This document shows, piece after piece, positions 52,428-61,146 of a DNA stretch of 64,000 nt. The first letter of the stretch is position 1, and every line of letters begins with the position of its first letter. The notes below the pieces were generated by a model. The model ran no database searches. It was given only the letters and a program-made list of their open reading frames with translations, and was not told the DNA's origin. Made by a program: the position numbers and the translations under genes. Source of the stretch: Alphaproteobacteria bacterium. GTDB taxonomy: Bacteria; Pseudomonadota; Alphaproteobacteria; TMED109. The stretch spans positions 1 through 64,000 of the forward strand of contig JAJDYI010000069.1 in the NCBI GenBank assembly GCA_022825235.1. Reading direction: 5' to 3'.

Positions 52428-53897
52428 ATGACGGATATCGAAGTCTTTGTGCAGCAGGAAGGCCGGGACGAGCTGGTCAGGCAGGTGCGCAGCAAGATCG
52501 ATGAGCTGGGGATCGAGTACCTCTATCTCCAGTTCGTGTCGGTCACCGGTCGGATTTGCGGCAAGGGCATCCCGTCGGATCACTGGGAGGCGATCGCCGA
52601 GCGAGGTTTCCAGCTCGTCTATGGCGCCACGGTCAACCTGTTCCTGAATAGGCACGGCGAGTATCTCGGGTACGGGCCGCACGAGAAGGAACTCGTCGGC
52701 ATCCCCGAGCCCGAGACCTTCTGCCAGCTGCCCTGGGACAAGCGGGTCGGACGCGTGTGGTGCACGCTGTTCCGCAACCGCGAGGAACGCGAGAATCCGG
52801 GCTCCTTCCTGACCGCCGACTGCCGCGGCAACCTGCGCCGCATTCACACGCAGTTTCAGGCGGATCATGACGGGCTGCATCTGCGCCACGGCACCGAGCC
52901 GGAGATGATGTGGCTGAAGAAGGGCGAGGACGGCAAGCCCGACGGCGGCTACTCCAACCCGTACTGCTACCACATCGACCAGTTCGAAAGCCTGCGCCCC
53001 GTGTACCTGCGGGTCATCGAGTATTCCCGGGCCATGGGCCTCGACATGATCCAGGGAGACCACGAGGACGCACCGGGCCAGCTCGAGCTGAACTTCACCT
53101 TCGACGATGCGCTGCGGACGGCCGACCGGCTGACCACGTACCGCCAGATTTGCGCGCAGGTTGCCCGCGAGTTCAACCTCATCGCCTGCTTCCTCTCGAA
53201 GCCTTTCATGGGGGTGTCGGCCTCCGGTTGCCACCACAACATCTCGCTGTGGCGCGGCGGCCAGGACCAGCTGAACCCGCTGAAGAACGATCCGCTGCCG
53301 GGCATGGAGGAGAACTTCATGTACCGCAAGGGCGGTGAAAACACGTTCATGCCGGATACCGACGATCCACAGCTCCCAGGCAAGGTCGGCCTGCAGGTGG
53401 TCGGCGGGATCGTCGAGCATCTGGCCGCACTGACCGCCATCGGCGCCTCGACGGTGAACTCCTACCGCCGGCTCTGGGATACCGGATTCTGGGCGCCGGT
53501 CTTCGCCGACTGGGGCTACCAGAACCGCACCACCGGCTTGCGCGTGTCGGCACCGGGCCGTTTCGAATACCGGTCGGTGGATTCGATGGTGAACCCGTAC
53601 CTGATGGCCGGAGCCATTCTCAAGGCAGCCGATGACGGCATCCGGAACGACATCGATCCCGGTTCGCCGGAAGATCGCAACATCTACGAGGCGATGGAAG
53701 CCGGCAAGCAGGTCAGGCGGCTGCCCATGACGCTCGGCGCCGCGCTCGATGCGCTGGCCGGCGACGACGTCATCAAGTCCTCCATGCCCGGCGAGATGTA
53801 CCGCCTGTACGACGAGTACAAGCGGGACGAGTGGGAGCGGTTCCTGCATACGACCACCGAGTGGGACATTGACACCTATCTGGACTGCCTGCCGTAG
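52428..53897 (+). CDS. gmaS: Glutamine-synthetase-family enzyme, probable gamma-glutamylmethylamide synthetase
   Basis: 489 residues of the GlnT/GmaS branch. The metal-binding and ATP-site blocks are EPEMMWL, GDHEDAPGQLELNF, the SASGCHHNISLW segment and a C-terminal NRTTGLRVSAPGRFEYRSVDS. GmaS ligates methylamine to glutamate at the expense of ATP. The assignment over a true ammonia-using glutamine synthetase rests on the immediately following mgsABC genes; homologous glnT-glx clusters exist in rhizobia. It is slightly longer than typical GmaS. It has its own ATTGGT repeat promoter. Confidence 0.78.
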   Translation: MTDIEVFVQQEGRDELVRQVRSKIDELGIEYLYLQFVSVTGRICGKGIPSDHWEAIAERGFQLVYGATVNLFLNRHGEYLGYGPHEKELVGIPEPETFCQLPWDKRVGRVWCTLFRNREERENPGSFLTADCRGNLRRIHTQFQADHDGLHLRHGTEPEMMWLKKGEDGKPDGGYSNPYCYHIDQFESLRPVYLRVIEYSRAMGLDMIQGDHEDAPGQLELNFTFDDALRTADRLTTYRQICAQVAREFNLIACFLSKPFMGVSASGCHHNISLWRGGQDQLNPLKNDPLPGMEENFMYRKGGENTFMPDTDDPQLPGKVGLQVVGGIVEHLAALTAIGASTVNSYRRLWDTGFWAPVFADWGYQNRTTGLRVSAPGRFEYRSVDSMVNPYLMAGAILKAADDGIRNDIDPGSPEDRNIYEAMEAGKQVRRLPMTLGAALDALAGDDVIKSSMPGEMYRLYDEYKRDEWERFLHTTTEWDIDTYLDCLP

Positions 53898-53964
53898 AGG
53901 ACAGCCCGGCGAGGGCGAAGGCGCCGACTCCGGGCTTCCGTCCCCTGAAAAGGAGTGATCAGCC

Positions 53965-54900
53965 ATGTGTGGCATTGCCGGACTGATATATCGCGACGGC
54001 GCCCGCAAGATCGGCGGAGAGATGACTGCCATGTTGCAGGCGCTCCGGCACCGTGGCCCGGATTCCACCGGTTTCGCCATGTACGGCGCGCCCGGGCCGA
54101 ATGAGTACGTCATGCGCTACAAGGTTGCGGAGAAGGAGGACCTGGACGGCGGAACCCGGATCCATCGGGCGATCAAGGAGCGCAAGGCAGCGGTCGGCGC
54201 GGTGCTCGAGGAACTCGGCGTCAACGTTCTCGAGCTCGACGAGCCGACGGAGTACGCCCTTCGTTCCCGGATTGCATTCGACGGCGACCTGAAGCGTCTT
54301 GCCGATCAGGTCGAGGAGGTCGAGGGCGGCGAAATCCTCTCCATCGGCAATGCCCTGGAACTGATCAAGGATCTCGGTGACGCGACGGCGGTGTCCGAGG
54401 TCTACGGTCTCGGGACGTTCGAGGGGACGCACGGCATCGGTCACACGCGGATGGCCACCGAATCCGATGTGGACATCCGCTCGGCCCACCCCTACTGGGC
54501 CTATCCCTACAACGACATCGCCGTCGTCCACAACGGCCAGATCACGAACTACTGGTTGATGCGTCGGCAGCTCGAGCGGGAAGGACAGCGCTTCGTCAGC
54601 CACTGCGATTCCGAGTTGCTGGCAGTCTACACGGCGGTGAATCTCGAAAAGGGAATGACGCTGGAGGAGTCGCTCCGCCGGTCCATCGACGAGATCGACG
54701 GCGTGTTCACCTACCTGATCACGACCGGGAACGAACTGGGCATGGCCAAGGACACCATGGCCGCGAAACCGATGGTCCTCTACGAGGCGGACGACATGGT
54801 CGCGCTGGCGTCCGAGGAAGTGGCCATCCGGGCCATCCTCCCGCACGAAATCGAGACATCCGATCCCTACGACGAGGAGGTTCGGGTATGGCAGGCATGA
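53965..54900 (+). CDS. mgsA: N-methylglutamate synthase subunit A (class II glutamine amidotransferase; GlxB-like)
   Basis: 311 residues. Met1 is followed by the nucleophile Cys2 in MCGIAGLIYRDG, then LRHRGPDSTGFAMY, GHTRMATESDVDIRSAHPYW and VVHNGQITNYW, the full class II glutamine amidotransferase core. In MgsABC this subunit hydrolyses gamma-glutamylmethylamide so that methylamine reaches the synthase site. A GGAG site precedes the ATG. Its end overlaps mgsB by 13 bases. Confidence 0.88.
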   Translation: MCGIAGLIYRDGARKIGGEMTAMLQALRHRGPDSTGFAMYGAPGPNEYVMRYKVAEKEDLDGGTRIHRAIKERKAAVGAVLEELGVNVLELDEPTEYALRSRIAFDGDLKRLADQVEEVEGGEILSIGNALELIKDLGDATAVSEVYGLGTFEGTHGIGHTRMATESDVDIRSAHPYWAYPYNDIAVVHNGQITNYWLMRRQLEREGQRFVSHCDSELLAVYTAVNLEKGMTLEESLRRSIDEIDGVFTYLITTGNELGMAKDTMAAKPMVLYEADDMVALASEEVAIRAILPHEIETSDPYDEEVRVWQA

Positions 54901-55730
54901 GCGAGTCCACCTCCACCCAGATGGGCATGCACACCGAACCTCTTACCGGGCGGGACATCAAGACCAAGTTCAGGCTCGAGAACGAGGGCGGCTTTGCCTA
55001 CCACTTCGCCCGGGATGTCGACTTCAACCGGCGCGCGGAGATCGATTGCGCCGAACTGGAGCCAACGGAGATCAACCGGCAGATCCGGGACCTGATGGAC
55101 TCCGGTCACGGCAGCATCGTGATCCGGAATCCCGGCGCCAAGCACTCGTTGGTCGTGGGCATCCTGAACCGGATGAACATCATCGTCGAGGGGAGTCTGG
55201 GCTATTTCGGCTGTGGACTGCTGGACGGCCCGACCGTCCGGATTTCCGGCCGCGTCGGCTGGTCGTTTGGCGAAAACATGATGGCCGGCGTCTGTGTCGT
55301 CGAAGAGAATGCGGGCTCCACGTTCGGCGCTGCGCTGCGCGGCGGCGACCTGGTGTGCAAGGGCTCGGTCGGCTCGCGGACCGGAATCGACCAGAAGGGC
55401 GGCACGATCCTCATCGGCGGCGACACCGGCGCGTTTTCGGGGTTCATGATGCAGCGCGGGCGCATCGTGGTCTGCGGCAATGCGGGCAAGAATCTCGGCG
55501 ACTCGATGTATGACGGCACGATCTACGTCGGTGGCGACATCCGGGACCTGGGCGTGGACGCCGTCCAAGCCGAGCTGACCGATCTCGACCGCGCGTGGCT
55601 GACCCGCAAGCTGAACATGTACGAGTTGCTGCCGACGCAGGGCGTGGGTCACTTCACCAAGATCGTCGCCGGCAAGCAGCTCTGGAGCTACGACAATCTC
55701 GAGCCCACGGAGAAGAAGCTGGTCCTGTAG
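54888..55730 (+). CDS. mgsB: N-methylglutamate synthase subunit B (GXGXG domain; GlxC-like)
   Basis: 280 residues. A repetitive right-handed beta-helix like the C-terminal GXGXG domain of glutamate synthase: NPGAKHSLVVGILNRMNI, GYFGCGLLDGPTVRISGRVG, GDTGAFSGFMMQRGRIVVCG and IYVGGDIRDLG. It is a structural subunit linking the amidotransferase and FMN subunits. It overlaps mgsA by 13 bases and lies 47 bases before mgsC. Confidence 0.9.
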   Translation: MAGMSESTSTQMGMHTEPLTGRDIKTKFRLENEGGFAYHFARDVDFNRRAEIDCAELEPTEINRQIRDLMDSGHGSIVIRNPGAKHSLVVGILNRMNIIVEGSLGYFGCGLLDGPTVRISGRVGWSFGENMMAGVCVVEENAGSTFGAALRGGDLVCKGSVGSRTGIDQKGGTILIGGDTGAFSGFMMQRGRIVVCGNAGKNLGDSMYDGTIYVGGDIRDLGVDAVQAELTDLDRAWLTRKLNMYELLPTQGVGHFTKIVAGKQLWSYDNLEPTEKKLVL

Positions 55731-55777
55731 GGCACGCTTCCCTTCTCTTGCGGCGACGTACGAAGAAAGAGGCCGAC

Positions 55778-57154
55778 ATGCCGGACGATCCGAACCCGGG
55801 TGGCGCCGCCGACGCCAAGCTGGAAGTCGAGGAAAAATACATCCTGGGCAGGAGCCAGATCTTCACGCCGGAGGTCGTCAATGACATCCACGTGAAATCG
55901 GAACTTGGCCGCTACCGCATGCGCGGATTTTCGCTGTTCAAGAAGATCCCGCATTGGGACGACCTGACCTTCCTGCCCGGCACGCTGACGCGCTTCGTCA
56001 TCGAGGGCTATCGCGAGAAGTGCGAGACCAGGACGGTGATCGGGCCGCGCGCCAAGCGTCCGCTGGAACTGGACATCCCGATCTACATCACGGGCATGAG
56101 CTTCGGCGCACTGTCCTTCGAGGCCAAGACTGCGCTTGCCCGCGGCGCCACCATGGCCGGCACCGCGACCTGCTCCGGTGAAGGGGGCATGATCCCGGAC
56201 GAGCGGCGTTATTCGTCCAAGTGGTTCTACCAGTGCATCCAGTCGCGCTACGGCTTTAATCCGCACCACCTCCTGCTGGCGGACGGCTGCGAGTTCTTCA
56301 TCGGCCAGGGATGCAAGGTCGGCTTGGGCGGCCATCTGATGGGCCAGAAGGTGACGGACCAGGTTGCGGAGATGCGCTCGTTGCCGGCCGGTATCGACCA
56401 GCGCTCCCCGGCCCGCCATCCCGACTGGCTGGGACCCGATGACCTGGCGCTGAAGATCCTCGAGATCCGGGAGGCGACTGACTGGCATATCCCGATTCAG
56501 CTCAAGCTTGGCGCCGCGCGTGTCTATGACGATGTCCGCATGGCGGTGAAGTGCGATCCCGACTCGATCTATATCGACGGCATGGAAGGTGGCACCGGCG
56601 CCGGTCCGCATCTGGCGACGGAGGACACGGGCGTGCCGGGCATGGCGGCGATCCGGCAGGCCCGCCGGGCCATCGACGATCTGGGAAAGCGGGGCGACAT
56701 TTCGCTGATCTACGCGGGCGGCATCCGCAACGGCGGCGATGTTGCCAAGGCGATCGCCCTTGGCGCGGACGCGATCGCGATCGGCCATTCGGCGATGATG
56801 GCGCTGAACTGCAACAAGGACATCCCGGAAGCTGATTTTCCATCCGAGATGGGGGTTCCTGCGGGCGCGTGCTATCACTGCCACACGGGCCGCTGCCCGG
56901 TCGGTGTCGCGACGCAGGATCCCGAGTTGCGCAAGCGCCTCAACCCGGATGAAGCGGCCGAGCGCGTCTACAACTTCCTGCACACGCTGACCCTGGAAGC
57001 CCAGATGATGGCCCGCGCCTGTGGCAAGACGGATATCCACAGCCTAGAGCCCGAAGATCTGGCCGCGCTGACAATGGAGGCATCTGCCATTGCGCAGGTG
57101 CCACTCGCCGGCACCGACTTCACGGTTGGTGTCGACGACTACCACCACATCTAG
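55778..57154 (+). CDS. mgsC: N-methylglutamate synthase subunit C (FMN/Fe-S glutamate-synthase-like; GlxD-like)
   Basis: 458 residues from ATG 55778. FMN-binding TIM barrel of the glutamate synthase central domain: YITGMSFGALSFEAKTALAR, QLKLGAARVYDDV, IDGMEGGTGAGPHLATED and SLIYAGGIRNGGDVAKAIALGADA. The iron-sulfur cluster cysteines are in ACYHCHTGRCPVGVATQ. It makes N-methylglutamate from methylamine and 2-oxoglutarate. It completes the gmaS-mgsABC route of indirect methylamine oxidation. Confidence 0.92.
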   Translation: MPDDPNPGGAADAKLEVEEKYILGRSQIFTPEVVNDIHVKSELGRYRMRGFSLFKKIPHWDDLTFLPGTLTRFVIEGYREKCETRTVIGPRAKRPLELDIPIYITGMSFGALSFEAKTALARGATMAGTATCSGEGGMIPDERRYSSKWFYQCIQSRYGFNPHHLLLADGCEFFIGQGCKVGLGGHLMGQKVTDQVAEMRSLPAGIDQRSPARHPDWLGPDDLALKILEIREATDWHIPIQLKLGAARVYDDVRMAVKCDPDSIYIDGMEGGTGAGPHLATEDTGVPGMAAIRQARRAIDDLGKRGDISLIYAGGIRNGGDVAKAIALGADAIAIGHSAMMALNCNKDIPEADFPSEMGVPAGACYHCHTGRCPVGVATQDPELRKRLNPDEAAERVYNFLHTLTLEAQMMARACGKTDIHSLEPEDLAALTMEASAIAQVPLAGTDFTVGVDDYHHI

Positions 57155-57170
57155 AGGGAAGGGGAACAGC

Positions 57171-57581
57171 ATGCCCGGATCGGGATACAAGGGCGCCCAG
57201 ATCGACGATGTCGACCACTTCTTGAAGGGTGGCGGCATCGATACGGAACGCGAGCAGGACATCGGGCAGCACATCGGCTACCGCTACGATGTCAACCTCC
57301 TGCCCGACTACGACCGGCTGACACCGTTCCTGAAGGACTACCTCGAATTCATGGGCTGGGACGACCTCAACTGGCTGGAAGATGTCCATATGGGCTACGA
57401 CGACGGCCAGGCCGCGGTATTCGACCGGAACATCAATGGCTGGGTGGCGATTCCCGAGGAGATGGAGCTGCCGGACAATCAGCAGGATCGAGACATGATC
57501 GCGCGGGAAATGCTGATCAAGTTCCAGATGTCGCCCGATCACCCGTTGGTCGACCTCTACAAGGCCTATCGGAAGTTCTGA
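57171..57581 (+). CDS. Conserved small acidic protein after mgsC
   Basis: 136 residues from ATG 57171, 16 bases after mgsC with a GAGGGAAGGGG site. It is acidic and Asp/Tyr-rich (YRYDVNLLPDYDRLTPFLKDYLEFMGWDD, split by no repeats). It has no signal peptide, membrane span or Cys. I do not recognise a family. Its tight coupling to mgsABC suggests a function with the synthase or with N-methylglutamate handling. This is an open candidate for a new component. Confidence 0.75.
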   Translation: MPGSGYKGAQIDDVDHFLKGGGIDTEREQDIGQHIGYRYDVNLLPDYDRLTPFLKDYLEFMGWDDLNWLEDVHMGYDDGQAAVFDRNINGWVAIPEEMELPDNQQDRDMIAREMLIKFQMSPDHPLVDLYKAYRKF

Positions 57582-57704
57582 CCCCGTCCGCCGCAATCCC
57601 ATCTCTATCGCTGGTCGGCCGGGGATGAATTGGCCGGCAGCGGGGATCGGCGTCGAGCCCGCAACCAACTCATCTGCGCGGAATGAGGCGCGGCGAGGGC
57701 TGGA

Positions 57705-58265
57705 TCATTCCGCCTCGAGCAGCAGACCGGCAGCCGCTGGCCAGTCCGGCTTGAAGCCGAGAATCCGCACGTCGTCGGAGAGCTGTGTATTGAACAGCCG
57801 GTTGTGCCACAACGTGTTCAGATAGGCCGGCTCGACCGGGGCGAGCTCGCGCACGCTGCACGGCAGGCGATGGGCCTGGCTGAACTGCCGGAACTCCAGT
57901 AGGCAGGCCCGAAGCCCCACCAGCAGCGTGGCCAGCCGGGATCCCGGCAGGAAAAGGGCAGTCATTTCGTCCGAGAACCGGTTGGCGCGGTGGTAGTGCG
58001 TCGATTGCAGGAACGCCAGGCCCTTCTCGTAGACCTCGTTGGGGTCGTGGTTCTTCTGCACCTGAAACCGGAAGAAATCCGTGCTTTCGGCAGGGTCGGA
58101 GCGGACCAGCAGGACGATCACGCCATCGGAAAGGATGCGGCCGTCGGGGGACAGGATCTTTGGCCGCATGCCCTCGGACGGGCGGCCGTCATCCGCTCGC
58201 ATGGCGATCTGGCGGATGCGGCACTGCCAGAGAAGAAACTGTTGGCGCAGGGTCTCCGGCGTCAC
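57705..58265 (-). CDS. Conserved hypothetical protein
   Basis: 186 residues, soluble. N-terminal LRQQFLLWQCRIRQIAMR helix, then GMRPKILSPDGRILSDGVIVLLVR and FFRFQVQKNHDPNEVYEKGL; C-terminal CSVRELAPVEPAYLNTLWHNRLF. I have no functional family name. It lies 57 bases before the start side of the GlxA-type regulator's stop and reads in the same direction, so they may share a transcript. It is convergent with the small mgsC-linked gene. Confidence 0.7.
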   Translation of the reverse strand: MTPETLRQQFLLWQCRIRQIAMRADDGRPSEGMRPKILSPDGRILSDGVIVLLVRSDPAESTDFFRFQVQKNHDPNEVYEKGLAFLQSTHYHRANRFSDEMTALFLPGSRLATLLVGLRACLLEFRQFSQAHRLPCSVRELAPVEPAYLNTLWHNRLFNTQLSDDVRILGFKPDWPAAAGLLLEAE

Positions 58266-58322
58266 GTCGCTAGACCTGTCTCGTCTGCCGGCCGGGACGT
58301 TAGCAAGGCGGCCGCGGGCAGA

Positions 58323-59273
58323 CTAGGGTCTCCGCCGCCACTGCCCCGGCGTGGTGCCGTGGCGGCGTTTGAGGTATCGGCCGAGATGGGATGCCGACTG
58401 GAAGCCGCAGCCGACCGCGATTTCGGACACGCTCATGCTGGTCTGTCGAAGTAGGCTGGCGGCGCGGTCGACCCGCAGATCAAGATAGAACTGTCCCGGC
58501 GAGCGCCCCAGCCGGCTTCGGAACAGGCGGGCAAGCTGCCGGGCGGAAATCCCGAGCGCGCCGGCGATTCGGTCCACGGATAGCGGGTCTTCGAGATGCC
58601 GCTCCATGAGCAGGACGGCTTCTGCCACATGCCGGTTCTGGCCCGCCATGCGAATGGCGGCAGTGACGTGCTGCTCCTGCGCTGTTCCGCGGATCCGATC
58701 GTGGACGTAGTTTTCAGCCACGAGGGACGCGGTCCCGGTGCCGTGCGTCTCCATTACGAAAGTCAGCATCAGGTCCAGGCTGGTGGTGCCGCCGGCGCAG
58801 CTGAACCGGTTGCGGTCGATCTCGAAGATCGAGGTCCGGATATCGAGATAGGGGAACCGCTCCCGGTAGGCGTCCAGGCACTTCCAGTGAATTGTCGAGC
58901 GGTGGCCATCGAACAGTCCGGCGGCGGCGACCGGGAAGGCGCCGTCAGAGATCGATCCGATGTGCGCGCCGCGGCCCGCGGCGTGGATCAGCGAACCGGC
59001 AAGCGCTGTCGAATTGTAGTCGTGCGACCGCTCGCCGCCGACCACGGCCATCAGGTCCGGGGCCGGGTTTACGTTTGCCAATGGTGCCGCCGGCAGCCGG
59101 ATCAGGCTTGACGAGGGCACGCTGTTGCCCGCGGGCGCGTCCCCGACGTCGGCCGTCAGACGCCATACGTAGGCCGTCCGGCCGAGGACCTGGTTCGCGG
59201 CGCGCAGGGTGTCGACGGCGCAGGACAGCGCGAGCAGCGAGAACCCGGGTATTAGGACGAATTCGATACGCAC
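58323..59273 (-). CDS. GlxA-type AraC-family regulator (first)
   Basis: 316 residues from GTG 59273 with a GGAG site. The N-terminal DJ-1/PfpI-like domain (RIEFVLIPGFSLLALSCAVDTLRAAN ... CAGGTTSLDLML) is joined to a C-terminal double HTH (DPLSVDRIAGALGISARQL and MSVSEIAVGCGFQSASHLGRYLKRRHG). This is the GlxA/GbdR architecture, commonly sensing methylated amines such as dimethylglycine. It is divergent from a DAO-type oxidoreductase, with a direct-repeat operator between. Confidence 0.9.
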   Translation of the reverse strand: MRIEFVLIPGFSLLALSCAVDTLRAANQVLGRTAYVWRLTADVGDAPAGNSVPSSSLIRLPAAPLANVNPAPDLMAVVGGERSHDYNSTALAGSLIHAAGRGAHIGSISDGAFPVAAAGLFDGHRSTIHWKCLDAYRERFPYLDIRTSIFEIDRNRFSCAGGTTSLDLMLTFVMETHGTGTASLVAENYVHDRIRGTAQEQHVTAAIRMAGQNRHVAEAVLLMERHLEDPLSVDRIAGALGISARQLARLFRSRLGRSPGQFYLDLRVDRAASLLRQTSMSVSEIAVGCGFQSASHLGRYLKRRHGTTPGQWRRRP

Positions 59274-59320
59274 CGGGTTCTCCGTCGCCGACGGTCTGCA
59301 GGGCAAAAAGTCGAGCAAAC

Positions 59321-59362
59321 GTCAGGATAATGACTTTTTCTGTCGGATAATTTGTTTTTCTG
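59321..59362 (+). promoter_or_regulatory. Direct-repeat operator between the AraC and oxidoreductase genes
   Basis: GGATAATGACTTTTTCTG and GGATAATTTGTTTTTCTG are repeated with about 20-bp spacing (units from 59321 and 59342), two helical turns, as expected for a tandem AraC-family binding site. It lies 66-107 bases before the oxidoreductase ATG and 48 bases before the regulator start. Confidence 0.6.
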
Positions 59363-59427
59363 CCAATTCGAAGTGCGCAGAATGGGCCGGATTTCGCTTC
59401 TGCATTCTTGTCCGACGAGGCATCTCC

Positions 59428-60771
59428 ATGAGTTTTCCCACCGAGGTTCGCTATGCCGTCATCGGCGCGGGAGTCCACGGCCTTTCCACTGCTTGGCGGC
59501 TGGCCGAGCGCCTGGAGGCGGCCGGCCAGGGCGGCGGCGCAGACATCCTGGTGCTCGACAAGACCGCTATCGCCGCTGGCGCCAGTGGCATTGCCTGCGG
59601 TGTGGTGCGGAACAATTATTTCCAGCCCGCGATGCGGGAGCTGATGGCGCACAGCGTCGCCGTCTGGGAGTCCGATCCGAAGGCCTTCAGCTATCACCCG
59701 GTCGGCTACATGCAGGTCAGCCACGAGGCCATGCGCGAAGATGTCGCCAGCATCTACGAGCAGCAGAAGGAGATCGGCTACCCCTCCGAGTTCATCGAGG
59801 GCGAGAAGGACTGCCTGTCTTACATGCGCGATCTGCTGCACGACTGGCGGGCCGAGAGCATCACCTCGGTCCTGCATGAACGGAAAGGCGGCTACGCCAA
59901 CAACACTGCCGCCATCTACGGGCTGGCCGATCGGGCCGAGGCCCGCGGCGTCCGAGTCCTCACCGGGGTGACGGTGACCGGTTTCGAGCATGGCCACCAG
60001 TCGGGCGCGGTGACGGCGATCGTGACTGACCGGGGGACGATCCGGTGCGATCAGGTGATCGTCGCCGTTGGGCCGTGGGTCAAGACGATCTGGGACATGC
60101 TCGATCTGCCGCGCGAGGTGTCGATCAAGGGTCCCGACGGGACGAAGCATCACGGCATCCCGACGTGGCGCTACTGGTGCCTGGAGGAAGGCGTCATCGG
60201 CGTCGATCCGGGCCTGCAGAAGCTCAATGACGGTGGCATGCCGCCCGTGATCCACGTCGATACGGATGCGCCGCTGCGCTCGGATGTCGACGGTTCGGTC
60301 ATCACCGAAGAACCCTGGGGCATCTACTACAAGCCGGACTTCCATTTCGGCGGCGTCCAGGGCGGCGGCATGCCGTACGAAGTCGAGACCCCGGCCGACA
60401 ACGTGGCGATCGATCCCTACGGTCCGGAATCGCCGGAATTCGTCGTTGGCCCTGATTTCGCTCACATGTGGTGCTCGGCCCTGGCCTTTTGCCAGGAACG
60501 CTTCTCGGGCCAGATCGGCAAGTTCAAGAGAGAGCCGTCCGGCGGCCTAGGCTGCTTCACGCCGGACAGTTTCCCGGTGTTCGACACCTTCTGCGAGAAT
60601 GTCTACGTGATCGCGGACAGCAATCACGGCTTCAAGATGATTGGCGTGGGGCACCTGGTCGCGGACGAGATCATGGGCGAACGGCAGGCCCTGCTCGAAC
60701 CCTTCCGCTTCAGTCGCTATGCCCAGGGCAAGTTGCACCCGCTGAGCAACAGTCCATTCCCCTGGAGCTGA
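59428..60771 (+). CDS. FAD-dependent oxidoreductase of the DAO/sarcosine-oxidase class
   Basis: 447 residues from ATG 59428 (GAGG site). N-terminal FAD-binding YAVIGAGVHGLSTAWRLAE, then AAGASGIACGVVRNNYFQPAMRELMAHS and a C-terminal CFTPDSFPVFD-DSNHGFKMIG block, the layout of sarcosine oxidase and dimethylglycine dehydrogenase subunits. It likely oxidises an N-methylated amino compound, releasing formaldehyde or methylene-THF. No signal peptide. It stands alone and is convergent with the small membrane gene. Confidence 0.85.
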   Translation: MSFPTEVRYAVIGAGVHGLSTAWRLAERLEAAGQGGGADILVLDKTAIAAGASGIACGVVRNNYFQPAMRELMAHSVAVWESDPKAFSYHPVGYMQVSHEAMREDVASIYEQQKEIGYPSEFIEGEKDCLSYMRDLLHDWRAESITSVLHERKGGYANNTAAIYGLADRAEARGVRVLTGVTVTGFEHGHQSGAVTAIVTDRGTIRCDQVIVAVGPWVKTIWDMLDLPREVSIKGPDGTKHHGIPTWRYWCLEEGVIGVDPGLQKLNDGGMPPVIHVDTDAPLRSDVDGSVITEEPWGIYYKPDFHFGGVQGGGMPYEVETPADNVAIDPYGPESPEFVVGPDFAHMWCSALAFCQERFSGQIGKFKREPSGGLGCFTPDSFPVFDTFCENVYVIADSNHGFKMIGVGHLVADEIMGERQALLEPFRFSRYAQGKLHPLSNSPFPWS

Positions 60772-60813
60772 TCGTCCAGCCAAGCAGGATCGGGGCGAGC
60801 ACCCCCCTGTGCG

Positions 60814-60839
60814 CGGGGGCGCGGTTGCCCGCGCCCCCG
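60814..60839. terminator. Bidirectional stem-loop between convergent genes
   Basis: CGGGGGCGC (60814-60822) pairs with GCGCCCCCG (60831-60839), perfect 9 bp with an 8-base loop. It lies 43 bases after the oxidoreductase stop and 6 bases from the stop of the opposite gene. Confidence 0.6.
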
Positions 60840-60845
60840 GCGTAC

Positions 60846-61064
60846 TCATTCTCCTTCGAGGGCTTCGTTGATGCTGGCGTCGTCACCGTGCCGGCTGATG
60901 ATCCCGTCGTACTCGTCGTTCTCGGCCCGGATCTGTATGAGATGCCAGCCGAGCCACAGCACCACGCCGGCCAGTACGAACAACCCCTCCGTGCCCTGGA
61001 AGGGATAGATGGCGCCGATGTCCTTCAGATCGACGGCCCAGCTCTCGATTCCTGTCGTAGCCAT
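60846..61064 (-). CDS. Small membrane protein downstream of amt
   Basis: 72 residues with one membrane segment (GLFVLAGVVLWLGWHLIQI) flanked by acidic ends (IRAENDEYDGIISRHGDD, ALEGE). No family is named to me, but small proteins of this shape follow amt in related clusters. It is 82 bases after amt, behind a strong stem-loop. An accessory or regulatory subunit of the transporter is possible. Confidence 0.65.
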   Translation of the reverse strand: MATTGIESWAVDLKDIGAIYPFQGTEGLFVLAGVVLWLGWHLIQIRAENDEYDGIISRHGDDASINEALEGE

Positions 61065-61089
61065 GCTTCAATCTCCTATCTGGTCTCTG

Positions 61090-61117
61090 GCCCGCCAGCG
61101 TTGAACGGCTGGCGGGC
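61090..61117 (-). terminator. Stem-loop between amt and the small membrane gene
   Basis: GCCCGCCAGC (61090-61099) pairs perfectly with GCTGGCGGGC (61108-61117) around an 8-base loop. On the amt transcript no T run follows, so it probably gives partial termination or protects the amt mRNA end. Confidence 0.55.
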
Positions 61118-61146
61118 TTTCGAGACGAATGGGGGTAGCGAGCCTG

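Noticed and set aside
52365-54113. A 582-codon minus-strand frame
   Set aside because: Antisense of gmaS; composition is that of a GC-rich shadow frame.
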